From NCBI RefSeq assembly GCF_020521235.1, contig NZ_BLAY01000063.1:1-48931 (forward strand): a DNA stretch of 48,931 nt, read 5' to 3'. The notes below the pieces were generated by a model that saw nothing but the letters and a program-made list of their open reading frames with translations, did not search any database and was not told where the DNA came from. How positions within the stretch are numbered: the stretch's first letter is position 1; each line of letters begins with the position of its first letter. The position numbers and the translations under genes are program-made. The stretch is from Microseira wollei NIES-4236 (GTDB taxonomy: Bacteria; Cyanobacteriota; Cyanobacteriia; Cyanobacteriales; Aerosakkonemataceae). Positions 1 to 8,746 of the stretch are shown piece after piece.

Positions 1-196
1 GTTACCACCGTTTAACCCCGCTTCAACCTATAAGATTACCAGTTTTATAGATTGGGGATTAAGCTGTCACTCCAACATCAAGAGGGATGGACTTACACCA
101 TCACGGAAATTAGATTGTCAAGGTTAATTATTACCAACCTTGCCCTGCTTACACTTCAGCCGTTGGGCTTTCCATTTTTGCAGGAACGAATCGCAC
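1..196 (-). mobile_element. 5' part of a group II intron, running off the left edge
   Basis: On the minus strand the tract opens with GTGCGATTCG directly after the tnpB codon TGG (199-197). GTGYG is the group II intron 5' splice-site consensus, and tnpB homology is kept exactly to this point and lost after it. Further in, pieces such as TAATTTCCGTG, GGTGTAAGTCCATC and TTAAACGGTGGTAAC resemble domain I. Domain V and the intron-encoded reverse transcriptase would lie outside the window. The EBS1 expected to pair with GTCTGG is not in the visible 196 bases. Another kind of insertion cannot be excluded. Confidence 0.55.
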
Positions 197-286
197 CCAG
201 ACTACCCGCACACAACCAAATAATTTGGCTAATGCCAACTTTTGACTTGCTGTGGGATAGCACCTATAACGATACCGGGCTTTCAT
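197..286 (-). pseudogene. tnpB: TnpB N-terminal fragment (30 codons), interrupted by the intron
   Basis: Thirty codons starting MKARYRYRCYP and ending LFGCVRVVW match the N-terminus of cyanobacterial IS200/IS605 TnpB proteins (RNA-guided endonucleases). The family normally continues with the ND-A-- motif and about 370 more residues. Here the frame meets GTGCGA at base 196 and then a stop near 149. If the intron still splices, the remaining exon would be beyond base 1 and the gene could be functional; within the window it is only a 5' exon. The ATG at 286-284 is chosen because homology starts there. No tnpA lies nearby. Confidence 0.6.
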
Positions 287-331
287 CTTCTTGTTTAATT
301 TCTTGTGTCCATTATAAACCAGAGCTTGGAT

Positions 332-360
332 AAAAGCCGTCGTTCTACGACGGGGCTTTA
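332..360. repeat. Hairpin upstream of the tnpB fragment, probable IS left end
   Basis: The tract AAAGCCGTCG-TTCTA-CGACGGGGCTTT folds into a stem with a short loop, about 45 bases before the tnpB start codon. Subterminal hairpins like this mark the ends of IS200/IS605 elements and are recognised by the HUH transposase. The exact cleavage site cannot be read. Confidence 0.45.
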
Positions 361-451
361 AACCCAAATTTTTGGTAAAGGTGAAGAGAAATTAAGTTGC
401 AGTTTCTCACCCGCCAGGGAATAAATTCCAAAGCTGATAGCGAAAGTCCTC

Positions 452-515
452 TCAAGAGGACTTATAGCGGATTGCAGCCATAATCAAGAGGACTTATAGC
501 GGATTGCAGCCATAA
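452..515. repeat. Two perfect 32-bp tandem copies
   Basis: The unit begins TCAAGAGGACTTATAGCGG and ends CAGCCATAA. Copies at 452-483 and 484-515 are identical. They sit inside the larger inverted-repeat element, just left of the central palindrome, and suggest recent slippage or duplication. Confidence 0.85.
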
Positions 516-517
516 AA

Positions 518-582
518 GGTACAGCTGAGTTTGTCAAGCGCGCACCATGCGCGGGTGCGCGCTTGACAAACTCAGCTGTACC
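518..582. repeat. 29-bp perfect palindrome with 7-base loop
   Basis: Arms 518-546 and 554-582 are perfect reverse complements, starting GGTACAGCTGAG and ending CTCAGCTGTACC, around the loop ATGCGCG. A stem this long can extrude as a cruciform or form a very stable RNA hairpin. Confidence 0.9.
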
Positions 583-725
583 TCACTCGCTGGCAATCCG
601 CTGTAAAATTTGTTCAGCAACGATGCCACTGGATTTGATATCAGTCCATTTTAATGGACGCAAGGCTATCAGCTTTGGAATTTATTCCCTGGCGGGTCGG
701 TGGAAAGGTGCAAGATCTCAGTGCA

Positions 726-3700
726 TCAACCAGAAATTGGAATCGATACGGTAAAAGTCGTTTGACCAGGCACCGATTCTACCTCAATTTTCCCTTGATG
801 CTTCTCAATAATTTTTCTGACAATATCCAATCCCAAACCGCTGCCTTCTCCTGGGGGTTTCGTGGTAAAAAATGGCTCGAAGATCCGCGACATAATTTCT
901 GGAGGAATTCCCTTACCGCTATCGGTAATGCTAACCCGCATCCAATTATCTTGCTGGTTGGCATTAATGGTTAAAATTCCCTTGTTGCCCATCGCTTGTA
1001 AAGCATTGTGGATTAAATTGGTCCAAACTTGATTCAGTTCATCGGCATAGCATAAGATTTCCGGCAAATCGTTTTCGTAATTTCTGATGACTTCCACACC
1101 CTGTTTTAGTTGGTTGTAATAAAGCGTTAAGATAGTTTCAATTCCATCAGTGAGTTTAGCTAGCACCTTTTCTCCAGAAGCGTTCCAATGGGTATAGCTT
1201 TTCAATGCAAACACGACTTTTGCCGCTCGGTCGGTGGCTGTTTTGATAGTATTGGTGCTTTTTTGTAAACTCCCCAATTGATAAGCTTTGTTTAAAATTT
1301 TGCCACTTTCTGGGTTTTGCAGCAACGGCAAAAAAGGTTCAATATTGTCATAAATGCCCAGGTCAACCAAGGTATCGGCAACCGTCTCTGGATCGGCAAT
1401 AGCGAAAGATTCCAGTTGCCGATTTAACGCCCGTTTGGCCAGGCGTTTTTCTTTAGTAGATAACTGGGTAGTTTGAGGATTGGAATGTTGCAGTAATAGG
1501 AAGAAATCCTGGTGCCGTTCTGGAGATAAAGATTGGAAAAATTCGGGGAACTCCAAAAGGTTTTGCCCCAAGAAATTAGCAATATTCTCCACGGATGAGC
1601 GAATCGCCCCCAAGGGGGTATTAATTTCATGGGCAACTCCGGCAACGAGTTGTCCCAACGCTGCCATTTTTTCTGATTGAATCAGTTCTTGTTGAGTGAC
1701 TTTTAATTCTTGCAGCGTCTTGACTAACTCGTCATTTTTGTTAAGCAAAGCTGTCTCTGCTTGCTTGCGTAGGCGAAGCTCTTGGTAGACATCGCTGATA
1801 TCGTGAGCAACCCAGATCGCCAAATCGTTTGAAACCGGCGAAATACAAGCTGTAAACCAAACTTGGCGCTCGTTAATCGTTAGGTAGTAATCCAAATGAA
1901 TCGTCTGCTGTGTCTCTAAAACCCGTCGGACTAGCTCCCACCAATTCTCCGTATTTTCATCGATAAAAAATGGTTCGATTGTATGACTGATAATGTCAAT
2001 GTCGGGTGGATACAAAGAACTCGTATTCGTCGGCACAACTTCTACATTTCCTTGGGCATCCAGGATCAGTACAATATCGGTCATGGCTTCAAACACGGCT
2101 CGCATTTTACTTTCAGAGGCTTGCAGCTTTTCTTCCAGCAATTTGCGTTCAATAATTTCTTGTTGCAATTCTTGAGTTCTCTCTTCGACTTTCGCCTCCA
2201 GGGTTTGGGAATAGTTTTCTAATTCCTCGTAGAGTCGGGCATTTTCCAGGGAAATCGCCGCTTGAGAGCATAATAATTGGATAAGGGATAAGCGATCGCG
2301 GGTAAATGCCCCTGTCGTCAGATTATTTTCTAGGTAAAGAATGCCGATGAGTTGACCTTGATTTTGGATCGTCGTACACAGAATTGATTTAGGTTGATTG
2401 GCAATAATGTAGCTATCTTGAGTAAAGGCAATTTCCTCAACCGCATCGTTTAAAACAACATCTTCTTTAGTCCGCGCTACATAGTTAATAATCGAGTTGG
2501 GCAGGTAAGCACACTCCCCTGCTTCTGAATCTGACCCGTGAGCGCATACGGGAATAGAGCGTCTGACGATGACTTCCTTGTGCGCCAACTGTCCGGCGAT
2601 TTCAACCACCCATTCCCCCGCTTGTTCCCTTAAAATAAAGCCCCTTTGGGCCCCGGCATTTTCCATAACGATCTTGATCATTTTGGCTAACAAGCTATCG
2701 AGGACAATTTCACTGGCAATGGCGTGAGAAGCTTTCATCACAGTGCCTAAATCCAAGATTTCGCTCGAATTACTGCTGGTTGAAACAATAGTAGCGCTCC
2801 TGGCATTTTCCACCCTGATGCGCGTGAGCAATTCGGGATAGCGTTCTGACAATTCCTCAACTTTGGCTTGACATCCCCAGAGGGTATAACAATAGCGCGC
2901 ATCGTTCATGTAAACCGAGGCAATTTTTTCTTTACCCCAAGCTTGATAGAATTTAGCTGCCAGCTCATTGGCGAGTGCTTCTTCATTAATGTAATCGTTT
3001 TGTTTAGCGAGGGAAATCGCGCGATCATAATTTTCCATCGCCTCAACATTTTGTTTTAAAACTCGCTGCCGTTCCGCTTCAACCAGATAAAATTTATGCA
3101 AAAAATTCATCGGGGCGTGCTGCGCCCATTTTTGCATCTTTGTCTGGTTTTCTGCCACTTGTTTAAGCAGGGTATTTTGCTGGGATTTATCCCCATCGGC
3201 ATACACCGCTAGTCTCGCCAGAGAATCGTAGAAATAAAACGCGGCTACGACCATATTGCCGGTGACTCCGTCTAAATATGGTTGGGCTATTTCGGCATTT
3301 TCTAAGGCTTGATCCTGTTCGCCAAACAGATAGCAGAGGATGAGTTTATTTAAATAAAAGTTGTAAATTGCGGTGCGGTAATTAGATTGAATCAGCAGCG
3401 GTAGGGATGCGTCTTCATGGAAAGCTTCCCCCAATAACCGACAAGGATTTTCAGCTTTTCCAAGCAAGTTAAGAACGGCTTGATGAAAGATTTTCAGGCT
3501 CTGCAAAGCAATGCCTTGCTTGAAATTATCTAGAACCTGGCTGTAGGTTGCCATTTCTGCTTCTAATTCTGTCAATGGCTGCCCCATCCAATAGCCATAC
3601 TGACATTTTTCTTTGGCACTGTAGCTGGCAAAATCGAAATTCCCGGTTTCGATTCCGAGCGAGTAAGCTTCCAACAATAACTCGGCGGCTTCTCCGATAT

Positions 3701-6700
3701 GTTTTTTTAAATATAAAATGAAAGTAGCGACGATGAATAATGTTTTAGTCTTAATCGTTTTATTATTGAAATTTGAGGCTAAATTCAAAGCTAAATCGCC
3801 CAACTGAGAAGCCGATTCAATTTCTTGAAAAATGCCGTTTAAAATTTGCCCGTAACTGGCATAAGCAATGGCTGATTCAGGGGCATTGCCACGTTGAATA
3901 GATAAATTGACCTGTGTTAAGACAATCAGCAAAAATAAAGGTTGAGAGGTGATATAGGTAACCGGATTGATTTTTGATAGAATACCCAAAGCGGCTCGCA
4001 CAGAAATATCCGTCATTTCGGGCAAGTTAATTAAGTCATTTATACCAGTTTTAGGAATCAGGGCAGCGGTTTGCGCCAGGAATTTTTGCATAGCTTTAGG
4101 GGTGGGCGACTTTGGCAAGCTTACCCCTAACTGTTCAGACACTTGCAGTCCAATTTTGATGGCTTCAACGAGTTGGTTTTGCGCCTTATAGGCTTGGATT
4201 TTAATTTCATAAACCTTGACTTTGTCGAGCAGGGTTTTAGCTTGTTGCAGCACGGTTTCCCCTAATGATTCCATCTGCTGAAAATCCCCGCTGAGGTAGG
4301 CTGCTTCTGCGGCTTCTAGATGAATATTTAAGCTCAAATTGTATTGGTTTTCCCAAGCATTTTCTGGTAGTAAAGATCGCGCTAAGGTTAGATAAGCGCT
4401 CGCTGCCCTATAAGCCGTAGCTGACTTGGCTCTTTTTCCGGCAATTAAATTTAGTTCTGCTAGTTCATCCAAATCTTTTTCACAAGCTGTTTCAGCAGTT
4501 TCAGTTAACAGATATAAAACTCCACTATTTAAATGATCGACAATCTTAAATATCTCATCAACTAACTGTTCTGGCTGAGTCTTTTGCAACAACAGGCGAC
4601 CAATTTTTAAGTGAACTGCTTGTCTTTCCTCGAAACAGATCAAATCGTAAGCTGCTTGTTGCACCCGGTCGTGGGAAAATGCATATTCCAGAATTAATAG
4701 ATCAGAGTTTAACTCGGACGTAGGCAGAATTAACCCCGCCTGAATCGCTACTTTTAAATCCTCAAAAACTCTCCTTGGCGATTGTTCGCAAATTATACAA
4801 AGAGTGTCTAAATCGAAATTCCCACCCACACAAGCCGCCATCTGTAAAACCCGCTGAGTTGATGGGGGAAGTTGCTTCAATTTGTCGATGGTTAATTCTA
4901 CCACATTATCGGTAATACCCATCGCTTCAATCCCCTCTATATCCCATTGCCAGCTTAAACAATCGAAATCAAAAAATATCAATTTATTTCCATATAGAGT
5001 ATGTAAAAATTCCTTCAAAAAAAAAGTATTGCCCCCGGTTTTTTGCCTCACCAATTCTGCTAAAGGTTTGACCGAGTTAACATCACTGCGTAACGTGTCG
5101 GCAATTAGTTGAGCGATCGCATCTATTTCTAAGGGTGCTAAACCGATTTGGCTAACAGTTACTCCTTGTTTCTGGATCGCCTCTATCGTCGTCATCAAAG
5201 GATGATTCGATTTAACTTCGTTATCCCGATATGCCCCAATCAACAATAGATGTTGAGGGGGGGCAAAGGCTGATGAACTGCCGACTTCACCTGTCATTAT
5301 CAGTCGAATTAATTTGAGGGAAGCGGGGTCTGCCCATTGCAAATCATCTAGAAATATAACTAAAAAATGGTTGTGTGACTCAAACAAACGGATAAAATTT
5401 TGAAAACTTAAATAAAACCGATTTTGCGACTCGATTGATTCTAACTCCGGCAAGGCTGGCTGCTTGCCAATAATCAATTCTATTTCGGGAATGACATTAA
5501 TTATTACTTGACCGCTGTGACCCAAAACTGCTAAAAATTTTTCGCGCCATTGCTGAAGTGAAGCTTGACTTTCTGTTAGCAGTTGTCGCACCAATTCCTG
5601 AAAAGCGCTGATGATAGCAGTGTAAGGAATATTCCGCTGCAATTGTTCAAATTTACCACTAATAAAATAACCGCAACCTTGGGTAACAGATTTACAAATT
5701 TCTTGCACCAGTGCTGACTTACCAACGCCAGCAGCACCCGTCACTAACATCATCTCTATTTGAGATTTTGGCTGGGAACTTTTGGATTGTAGAGACGCTG
5801 ATACTCTTTCAAATGCTGCCATTAACGTTTGAATTTCTCCCTCTCTGCCGTAAAGTTTTTGGCTGATTTGAAACTTATCAGAAATGTCATGTTGGCCGGG
5901 AAAGATGCATTCGATCGTGCCAATCGATTCTAACTGCATCAACGCCAGCACTAAATCGGCTTTAATTCCCCAGGCACTTTGGTATCGCTCTTCGGCATTC
6001 TTCGCTAATAATTTCATGATGATACCCGCCAGAGGTGGAGGAATTTCTGGATTAATTTTATCGAGGGGTAAAGGCTGTCTAGCAATGTGACAGTGTACCA
6101 ACTCGATTGGATCTAAAGTCTCGAACGGCAAAGCGCCGCCGAACATTTCATAAAAAGTGACCCCCAGCGAGTAAAAATCAGTGCGATAATCCACAGAACG
6201 GTTCATTCTTCCAGTTTGCTCTGGCGATATATAAGGCAGAGTGCCTTCTAAAACCGTAGGATTTTTGAGGGTAGTTTGAGAGTAGGTTAAAACTGTCGCA
6301 ATGCCAAAGTCGATGATTTTCAGTTCTTCGGTTGTGGGATTATAAACGATATTCGAAGGGTTAATATCTTTGTGAATAATATTAGCCGCGTGGATGCGCT
6401 CTAAACTCTCGACGATTTTAATGGCAATGTTGAGCAATTCAGACAGGGTAAACTTTTGCTCGCGCATCAAGGTTTTTAAGGAGGAGCCGCCGAAATCCTC
6501 TAAAATAATCGCTAACGTTCTCTGATAGCTTTCTAAGCTATAAGCCTTGATAACGCCGTCCGACTTCAGCTGGCGGAGGATTTCATATTCCTGCTTATAG
6601 CGAGTCAGTTCCGCTACTGTGGGATAATCTTGCTTAAGTATCTTGACAATTACCGCACGATGGTCTGTCTCGCGGATGCCGCGATAAACTTGCGAGTTGG

Positions 6701-6749
6701 CACTTTCGTAAATTTGGGAGAGAACCTGATAGCCGGGAATTTCAATCAT
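726..6749 (-). CDS. Trifunctional Ser/Thr kinase / AAA ATPase / sensor histidine kinase
   Basis: A 2,007-residue signalling protein. Residues about 5-270 form a Hanks-type Ser/Thr kinase (HKDINPSN loop near 125, DFG near 147). About 300-590 is a predicted ATPase with Walker A GAAGVGKS near 337 and Walker B FLDDLQWAD near 465. About 590-1330 is helical and TPR-like. A GAF domain (1330-1500), a coiled coil and a PAS-like domain (1540-1655) follow. The histidine kinase has H-box VAHEINTPL (His near 1707), N-box NLIHNALQAM, and G-boxes DSGKGIPP and GEGSGLGL. All key residues are present. There is no membrane segment, so it should be cytosolic. This architecture is known in filamentous cyanobacteria; its input is unknown. 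The start at 6749 (MIEIPGYQ) is chosen because kinase homology begins there; an ATG at 6782 adds 11 unsupported residues. No Shine-Dalgarno is evident. Confidence 0.9.
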   Translation of the reverse strand: MIEIPGYQVLSQIYESANSQVYRGIRETDHRAVIVKILKQDYPTVAELTRYKQEYEILRQLKSDGVIKAYSLESYQRTLAIILEDFGGSSLKTLMREQKFTLSELLNIAIKIVESLERIHAANIIHKDINPSNIVYNPTTEELKIIDFGIATVLTYSQTTLKNPTVLEGTLPYISPEQTGRMNRSVDYRTDFYSLGVTFYEMFGGALPFETLDPIELVHCHIARQPLPLDKINPEIPPPLAGIIMKLLAKNAEERYQSAWGIKADLVLALMQLESIGTIECIFPGQHDISDKFQISQKLYGREGEIQTLMAAFERVSASLQSKSSQPKSQIEMMLVTGAAGVGKSALVQEICKSVTQGCGYFISGKFEQLQRNIPYTAIISAFQELVRQLLTESQASLQQWREKFLAVLGHSGQVIINVIPEIELIIGKQPALPELESIESQNRFYLSFQNFIRLFESHNHFLVIFLDDLQWADPASLKLIRLIMTGEVGSSSAFAPPQHLLLIGAYRDNEVKSNHPLMTTIEAIQKQGVTVSQIGLAPLEIDAIAQLIADTLRSDVNSVKPLAELVRQKTGGNTFFLKEFLHTLYGNKLIFFDFDCLSWQWDIEGIEAMGITDNVVELTIDKLKQLPPSTQRVLQMAACVGGNFDLDTLCIICEQSPRRVFEDLKVAIQAGLILPTSELNSDLLILEYAFSHDRVQQAAYDLICFEERQAVHLKIGRLLLQKTQPEQLVDEIFKIVDHLNSGVLYLLTETAETACEKDLDELAELNLIAGKRAKSATAYRAASAYLTLARSLLPENAWENQYNLSLNIHLEAAEAAYLSGDFQQMESLGETVLQQAKTLLDKVKVYEIKIQAYKAQNQLVEAIKIGLQVSEQLGVSLPKSPTPKAMQKFLAQTAALIPKTGINDLINLPEMTDISVRAALGILSKINPVTYITSQPLFLLIVLTQVNLSIQRGNAPESAIAYASYGQILNGIFQEIESASQLGDLALNLASNFNNKTIKTKTLFIVATFILYLKKHIGEAAELLLEAYSLGIETGNFDFASYSAKEKCQYGYWMGQPLTELEAEMATYSQVLDNFKQGIALQSLKIFHQAVLNLLGKAENPCRLLGEAFHEDASLPLLIQSNYRTAIYNFYLNKLILCYLFGEQDQALENAEIAQPYLDGVTGNMVVAAFYFYDSLARLAVYADGDKSQQNTLLKQVAENQTKMQKWAQHAPMNFLHKFYLVEAERQRVLKQNVEAMENYDRAISLAKQNDYINEEALANELAAKFYQAWGKEKIASVYMNDARYCYTLWGCQAKVEELSERYPELLTRIRVENARSATIVSTSSNSSEILDLGTVMKASHAIASEIVLDSLLAKMIKIVMENAGAQRGFILREQAGEWVVEIAGQLAHKEVIVRRSIPVCAHGSDSEAGECAYLPNSIINYVARTKEDVVLNDAVEEIAFTQDSYIIANQPKSILCTTIQNQGQLIGILYLENNLTTGAFTRDRLSLIQLLCSQAAISLENARLYEELENYSQTLEAKVEERTQELQQEIIERKLLEEKLQASESKMRAVFEAMTDIVLILDAQGNVEVVPTNTSSLYPPDIDIISHTIEPFFIDENTENWWELVRRVLETQQTIHLDYYLTINERQVWFTACISPVSNDLAIWVAHDISDVYQELRLRKQAETALLNKNDELVKTLQELKVTQQELIQSEKMAALGQLVAGVAHEINTPLGAIRSSVENIANFLGQNLLEFPEFFQSLSPERHQDFFLLLQHSNPQTTQLSTKEKRLAKRALNRQLESFAIADPETVADTLVDLGIYDNIEPFLPLLQNPESGKILNKAYQLGSLQKSTNTIKTATDRAAKVVFALKSYTHWNASGEKVLAKLTDGIETILTLYYNQLKQGVEVIRNYENDLPEILCYADELNQVWTNLIHNALQAMGNKGILTINANQQDNWMRVSITDSGKGIPPEIMSRIFEPFFTTKPPGEGSGLGLDIVRKIIEKHQGKIEVESVPGQTTFTVSIPISG

Positions 6750-6912
6750 AATAGATTTAACTATAGAAAAATATTTAAGCAATTAGTCTTGTTGTAAATA
6801 ATCGGGAATGGGGTTTTTGGCATTGTACATGACAAAAATCCCATTTATATCCAACTGACGAGTTATTCATTTGTAGCAATTCAAAATCAAAATGGGTTTA
6901 AGGGGTTTAACT

Positions 6913-7386
6913 TCAACCGCCAGAAGTCCCGCCCCGTCCGTTTACGGCGGGGCCGGGATGAATGGCGGGATCTTGATCGGACTCTGACGCTGAGTCTTGG
7001 GATTGGACATACTGTTTTAGTCGCTCAACGGTAACACCTCCAGATGATGCGACAAAATAGGACTCCGACCAGAACAGTGGCTTCGAGTAAAACTTTTGCA
7101 CATCTTGAGGGAATTCCTTCCGAATCATTCGACTGGTGACGGTCTTGAGATTGTTCACGAACTTGCTGACCTGCATTTGAGGGTAATAGGAGAACAGCAG
7201 GTGAATATGATCTGCTTCTCCATTTACCTTGATTACTTGACATCCCCATTTCTCGCTCACTGATTGGACGATCTCCGCCAGCCTGCTGAGTATTTCTGCT
7301 GTGATTACCTTTTTTCGGTATTTTGTCACAAGCACTAAATGAGCTTTCATGTCTGAAACCGCCCTGGAATGTGATTTATAACCCAT
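6913..7386 (-). CDS. tnpA: IS200/IS605 transposase TnpA (Y1 HUH)
   Basis: A 157-residue single-strand transposase. It cuts and rejoins single-stranded element ends through a 5'-phosphotyrosine link. The HUH motif is HIH (His60, His62) within GEADHIHLLF, and the catalytic tyrosine is Tyr126 in ERLKQYVQSQ. Typical family members are about 130-150 residues. The extra tail (from about 135, rich in Gly and Pro) is translated through the left-end hairpin and is probably not structured. It is divergent from tnpB, and the 22-bp gap must hold both promoters or 5' leaders. All catalytic residues are present, so it is likely active. Confidence 0.9.
   Translation of the reverse strand: MGYKSHSRAVSDMKAHLVLVTKYRKKVITAEILSRLAEIVQSVSEKWGCQVIKVNGEADHIHLLFSYYPQMQVSKFVNNLKTVTSRMIRKEFPQDVQKFYSKPLFWSESYFVASSGGVTVERLKQYVQSQDSASESDQDPAIHPGPAVNGRGGTSGG
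6927..6958. repeat. Left-end hairpin with bulged T
   Basis: Arms 6927-6940 and 6945-6958 pair over 13 bp around the loop TTTA, with one bulged T (6937) and one bulged C on the opposite arm. It overlaps the last codons of tnpA. Confidence 0.7.
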
Positions 7387-7408
7387 TGACTGCGTTTAGT
7401 GCTGTGGT

Positions 7409-8725
7409 ATGATACTGACTATGAGGATATCACACCAGTACCGCTTACTACCAACCGCTGAACAAGCCGCCCTGATGAAACGGTGGCTCGATATGCTGCG
7501 GGCGCAGTATAACTATCGTCTAGGTCAGCGCTTCGATTGGTACTCCCAGACGCGGTGCAGAGTCTCTGCATGTCCTCTAACTTGTTCAATTGTTCCCGTA
7601 GAGGAGATTTTCAAAGACATCCGATCAGAAATGATTGGGAAAAGTGGTTATGTGAATTGGAAGGCTATGCAACAAGGTGCTTTACCTGAAACCAAGGTAG
7701 AGCGACCGTGGTACAAAGATATATATTCTCAAGTTTTACAAGACTGCATTCATCGGGTTGATAAGACGTTTGAGCGGTATGTTTTTGGCGACAAAAACGG
7801 CAACCGCTCTGGGAAACCACGTTTTAAAGGTAAGGGGCGTTATCGCTCCTTTACCTACACCCAGATGAAGCAAGACAGTCTGGCTCTTAATCGCATTACT
7901 CTACCCAAGATTGGGGATGTTAAGCTAATCCTTCATCGACCACTGTTAGATGGATTCAAAATCAAAACGGCTACAGTAACGTTGAAGGCAGATGGTTGGT
8001 ATCTGACGCTTTCCCTGCAAGATGACACTGTACCAGAAATGATTCAGCCAACGGTTGAACCGCGTTGGGATAACAGTATTGGCATAGATTTAGGTCTAGA
8101 AAAGTTTGCGGCAGATTCAGAAGGAGAGTTTTATGATGCTCCTCGGTATTTTCGCTCCCAAGAGGAGAGATTAGCCTTACTTCAAAAAAAACTAGATGCT
8201 ACTACTAACTTTCGAGCTAAGAAACGGCTAAAAATTCCTATAGCCAAGCTGCACCAAAAAATAGCTCGTAGACGCAAGGACTTCCACTACAACACCGCTA
8301 AAAAGATTCTTTCAAAAGCAGAAGTTGTGTTTGTGGAAGACTTAGCTGTCAAAAACATGTCCAGAAGATGCAAACCAAGACCGGATGGCAAAGGCGGTTT
8401 TGCCGCTAACGGTCAAAGTGCAAAGTCTGGGATGAATAAAAGTATTGCTGATGCAGGATGGAGCCAATTCATTGAGATACTAACTGTCAAGGCTGAAAGT
8501 GCTGGGCAGAGAGTTATCAAGGTTGACCCCAAGGGAACTACACAGCATTGTTCAGAGTGCCTCAATCAAGTTCCTAAAGAGTTGGCCTCGAGATGGCATA
8601 GTTGTCCTCACTGCGGCCTACAACTCGATAGAGATACTAACTCGTCAGTGCTAATCAAAAAAGTGGGGTTGGGCGTCGCCTCACTCAAAAAGGCTCGCAA
8701 GAGAAGCCAGCGCTGTACTGCGTAG
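7409..8725 (+). CDS. tnpB: TnpB, RNA-guided RuvC endonuclease of the IS605 element
   Basis: A 438-residue protein with the full TnpB plan: N-terminal helical region (HQYRLLPTAEQ), RuvC-I GIDLGLEKF (Asp227), RuvC-II VEDLAVKN (Glu310), a zinc ribbon CSEC...CPHC, and RuvC-III DRDTNSS (Asp409). TnpB proteins use an omega RNA from the 3' end of their own gene and right end to cut DNA beside a short motif, which favours retention of the element. Residues 50-100 look longer than in many TnpBs. The ATG at 7421 (MRISHQYR) is an equally likely start, since homology begins there. The stop codon lies inside the right-end hairpin. Confidence 0.9.
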   Translation: MILTMRISHQYRLLPTAEQAALMKRWLDMLRAQYNYRLGQRFDWYSQTRCRVSACPLTCSIVPVEEIFKDIRSEMIGKSGYVNWKAMQQGALPETKVERPWYKDIYSQVLQDCIHRVDKTFERYVFGDKNGNRSGKPRFKGKGRYRSFTYTQMKQDSLALNRITLPKIGDVKLILHRPLLDGFKIKTATVTLKADGWYLTLSLQDDTVPEMIQPTVEPRWDNSIGIDLGLEKFAADSEGEFYDAPRYFRSQEERLALLQKKLDATTNFRAKKRLKIPIAKLHQKIARRRKDFHYNTAKKILSKAEVVFVEDLAVKNMSRRCKPRPDGKGGFAANGQSAKSGMNKSIADAGWSQFIEILTVKAESAGQRVIKVDPKGTTQHCSECLNQVPKELASRWHSCPHCGLQLDRDTNSSVLIKKVGLGVASLKKARKRSQRCTA

Positions 8726-8746
8726 CAGTCAGCGTCTGGAGTACGT
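8600..8746 (+). ncRNA. Predicted omega RNA scaffold at the tnpB 3' end
   Basis: By analogy with characterised TnpB systems, the guide RNA scaffold should span the tnpB 3' end and the right end of the element, with the guide taken from DNA beyond about 8746. The only feature directly seen is the terminal hairpin. Boundaries are inferred. Confidence 0.35.
8711..8734. repeat. Right-end hairpin with bulged T
   Basis: Arms CGCTGTACTGC (8711-8721) and GCAGTCAGCG (8725-8734) form a 10-bp stem with a single bulged T (8716) and the loop GTA. This is the classic terminal structure bound by IS200/IS605 TnpA. Confidence 0.8.

Larger units (their letters stand above)
410..696. repeat. MITE-like element with nested perfect inverted repeats
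   Basis: Outer arms of 32 bases at 410-441 and 665-696 are perfect reverse complements. Inside lie a 32-bp tandem duplication (452-483, 484-515), a central palindrome (518-582), and an inner imperfect pair, TTATAGCGGATTGC (left) against GCAATCCGCTGTAA (right). A short stem, GTCCATTTTAATGGAC, lies at 644-659. There is no credible ORF. The element fills the gap between the tnpB remnant and the end of the large kinase gene. No target-site duplication is visible beside the arms. Confidence 0.7.
6890..8746. mobile_element. IS200/IS605-family element with divergent tnpA and tnpB
   Basis: Two divergent genes whose starts are 22 bp apart are flanked by subterminal hairpins: 6927-6958 on the left and 8711-8734 on the right. 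Each stem carries a bulged T, the feature recognised by Y1 HUH transposases of this family. The gene order (tnpA outward left, tnpB outward right) matches the IS608 type. Both ORFs are intact, so the element may be active. Ends are approximate, because the left tip and the target tetra- or pentanucleotide cannot be fixed without an empty-site sequence. Confidence 0.75.

Noticed and set aside
52-333. 93-codon plus-strand frame at the left edge
   Set aside because: It lies antisense to the intron and tnpB exon and shows no domain or ribosome site.
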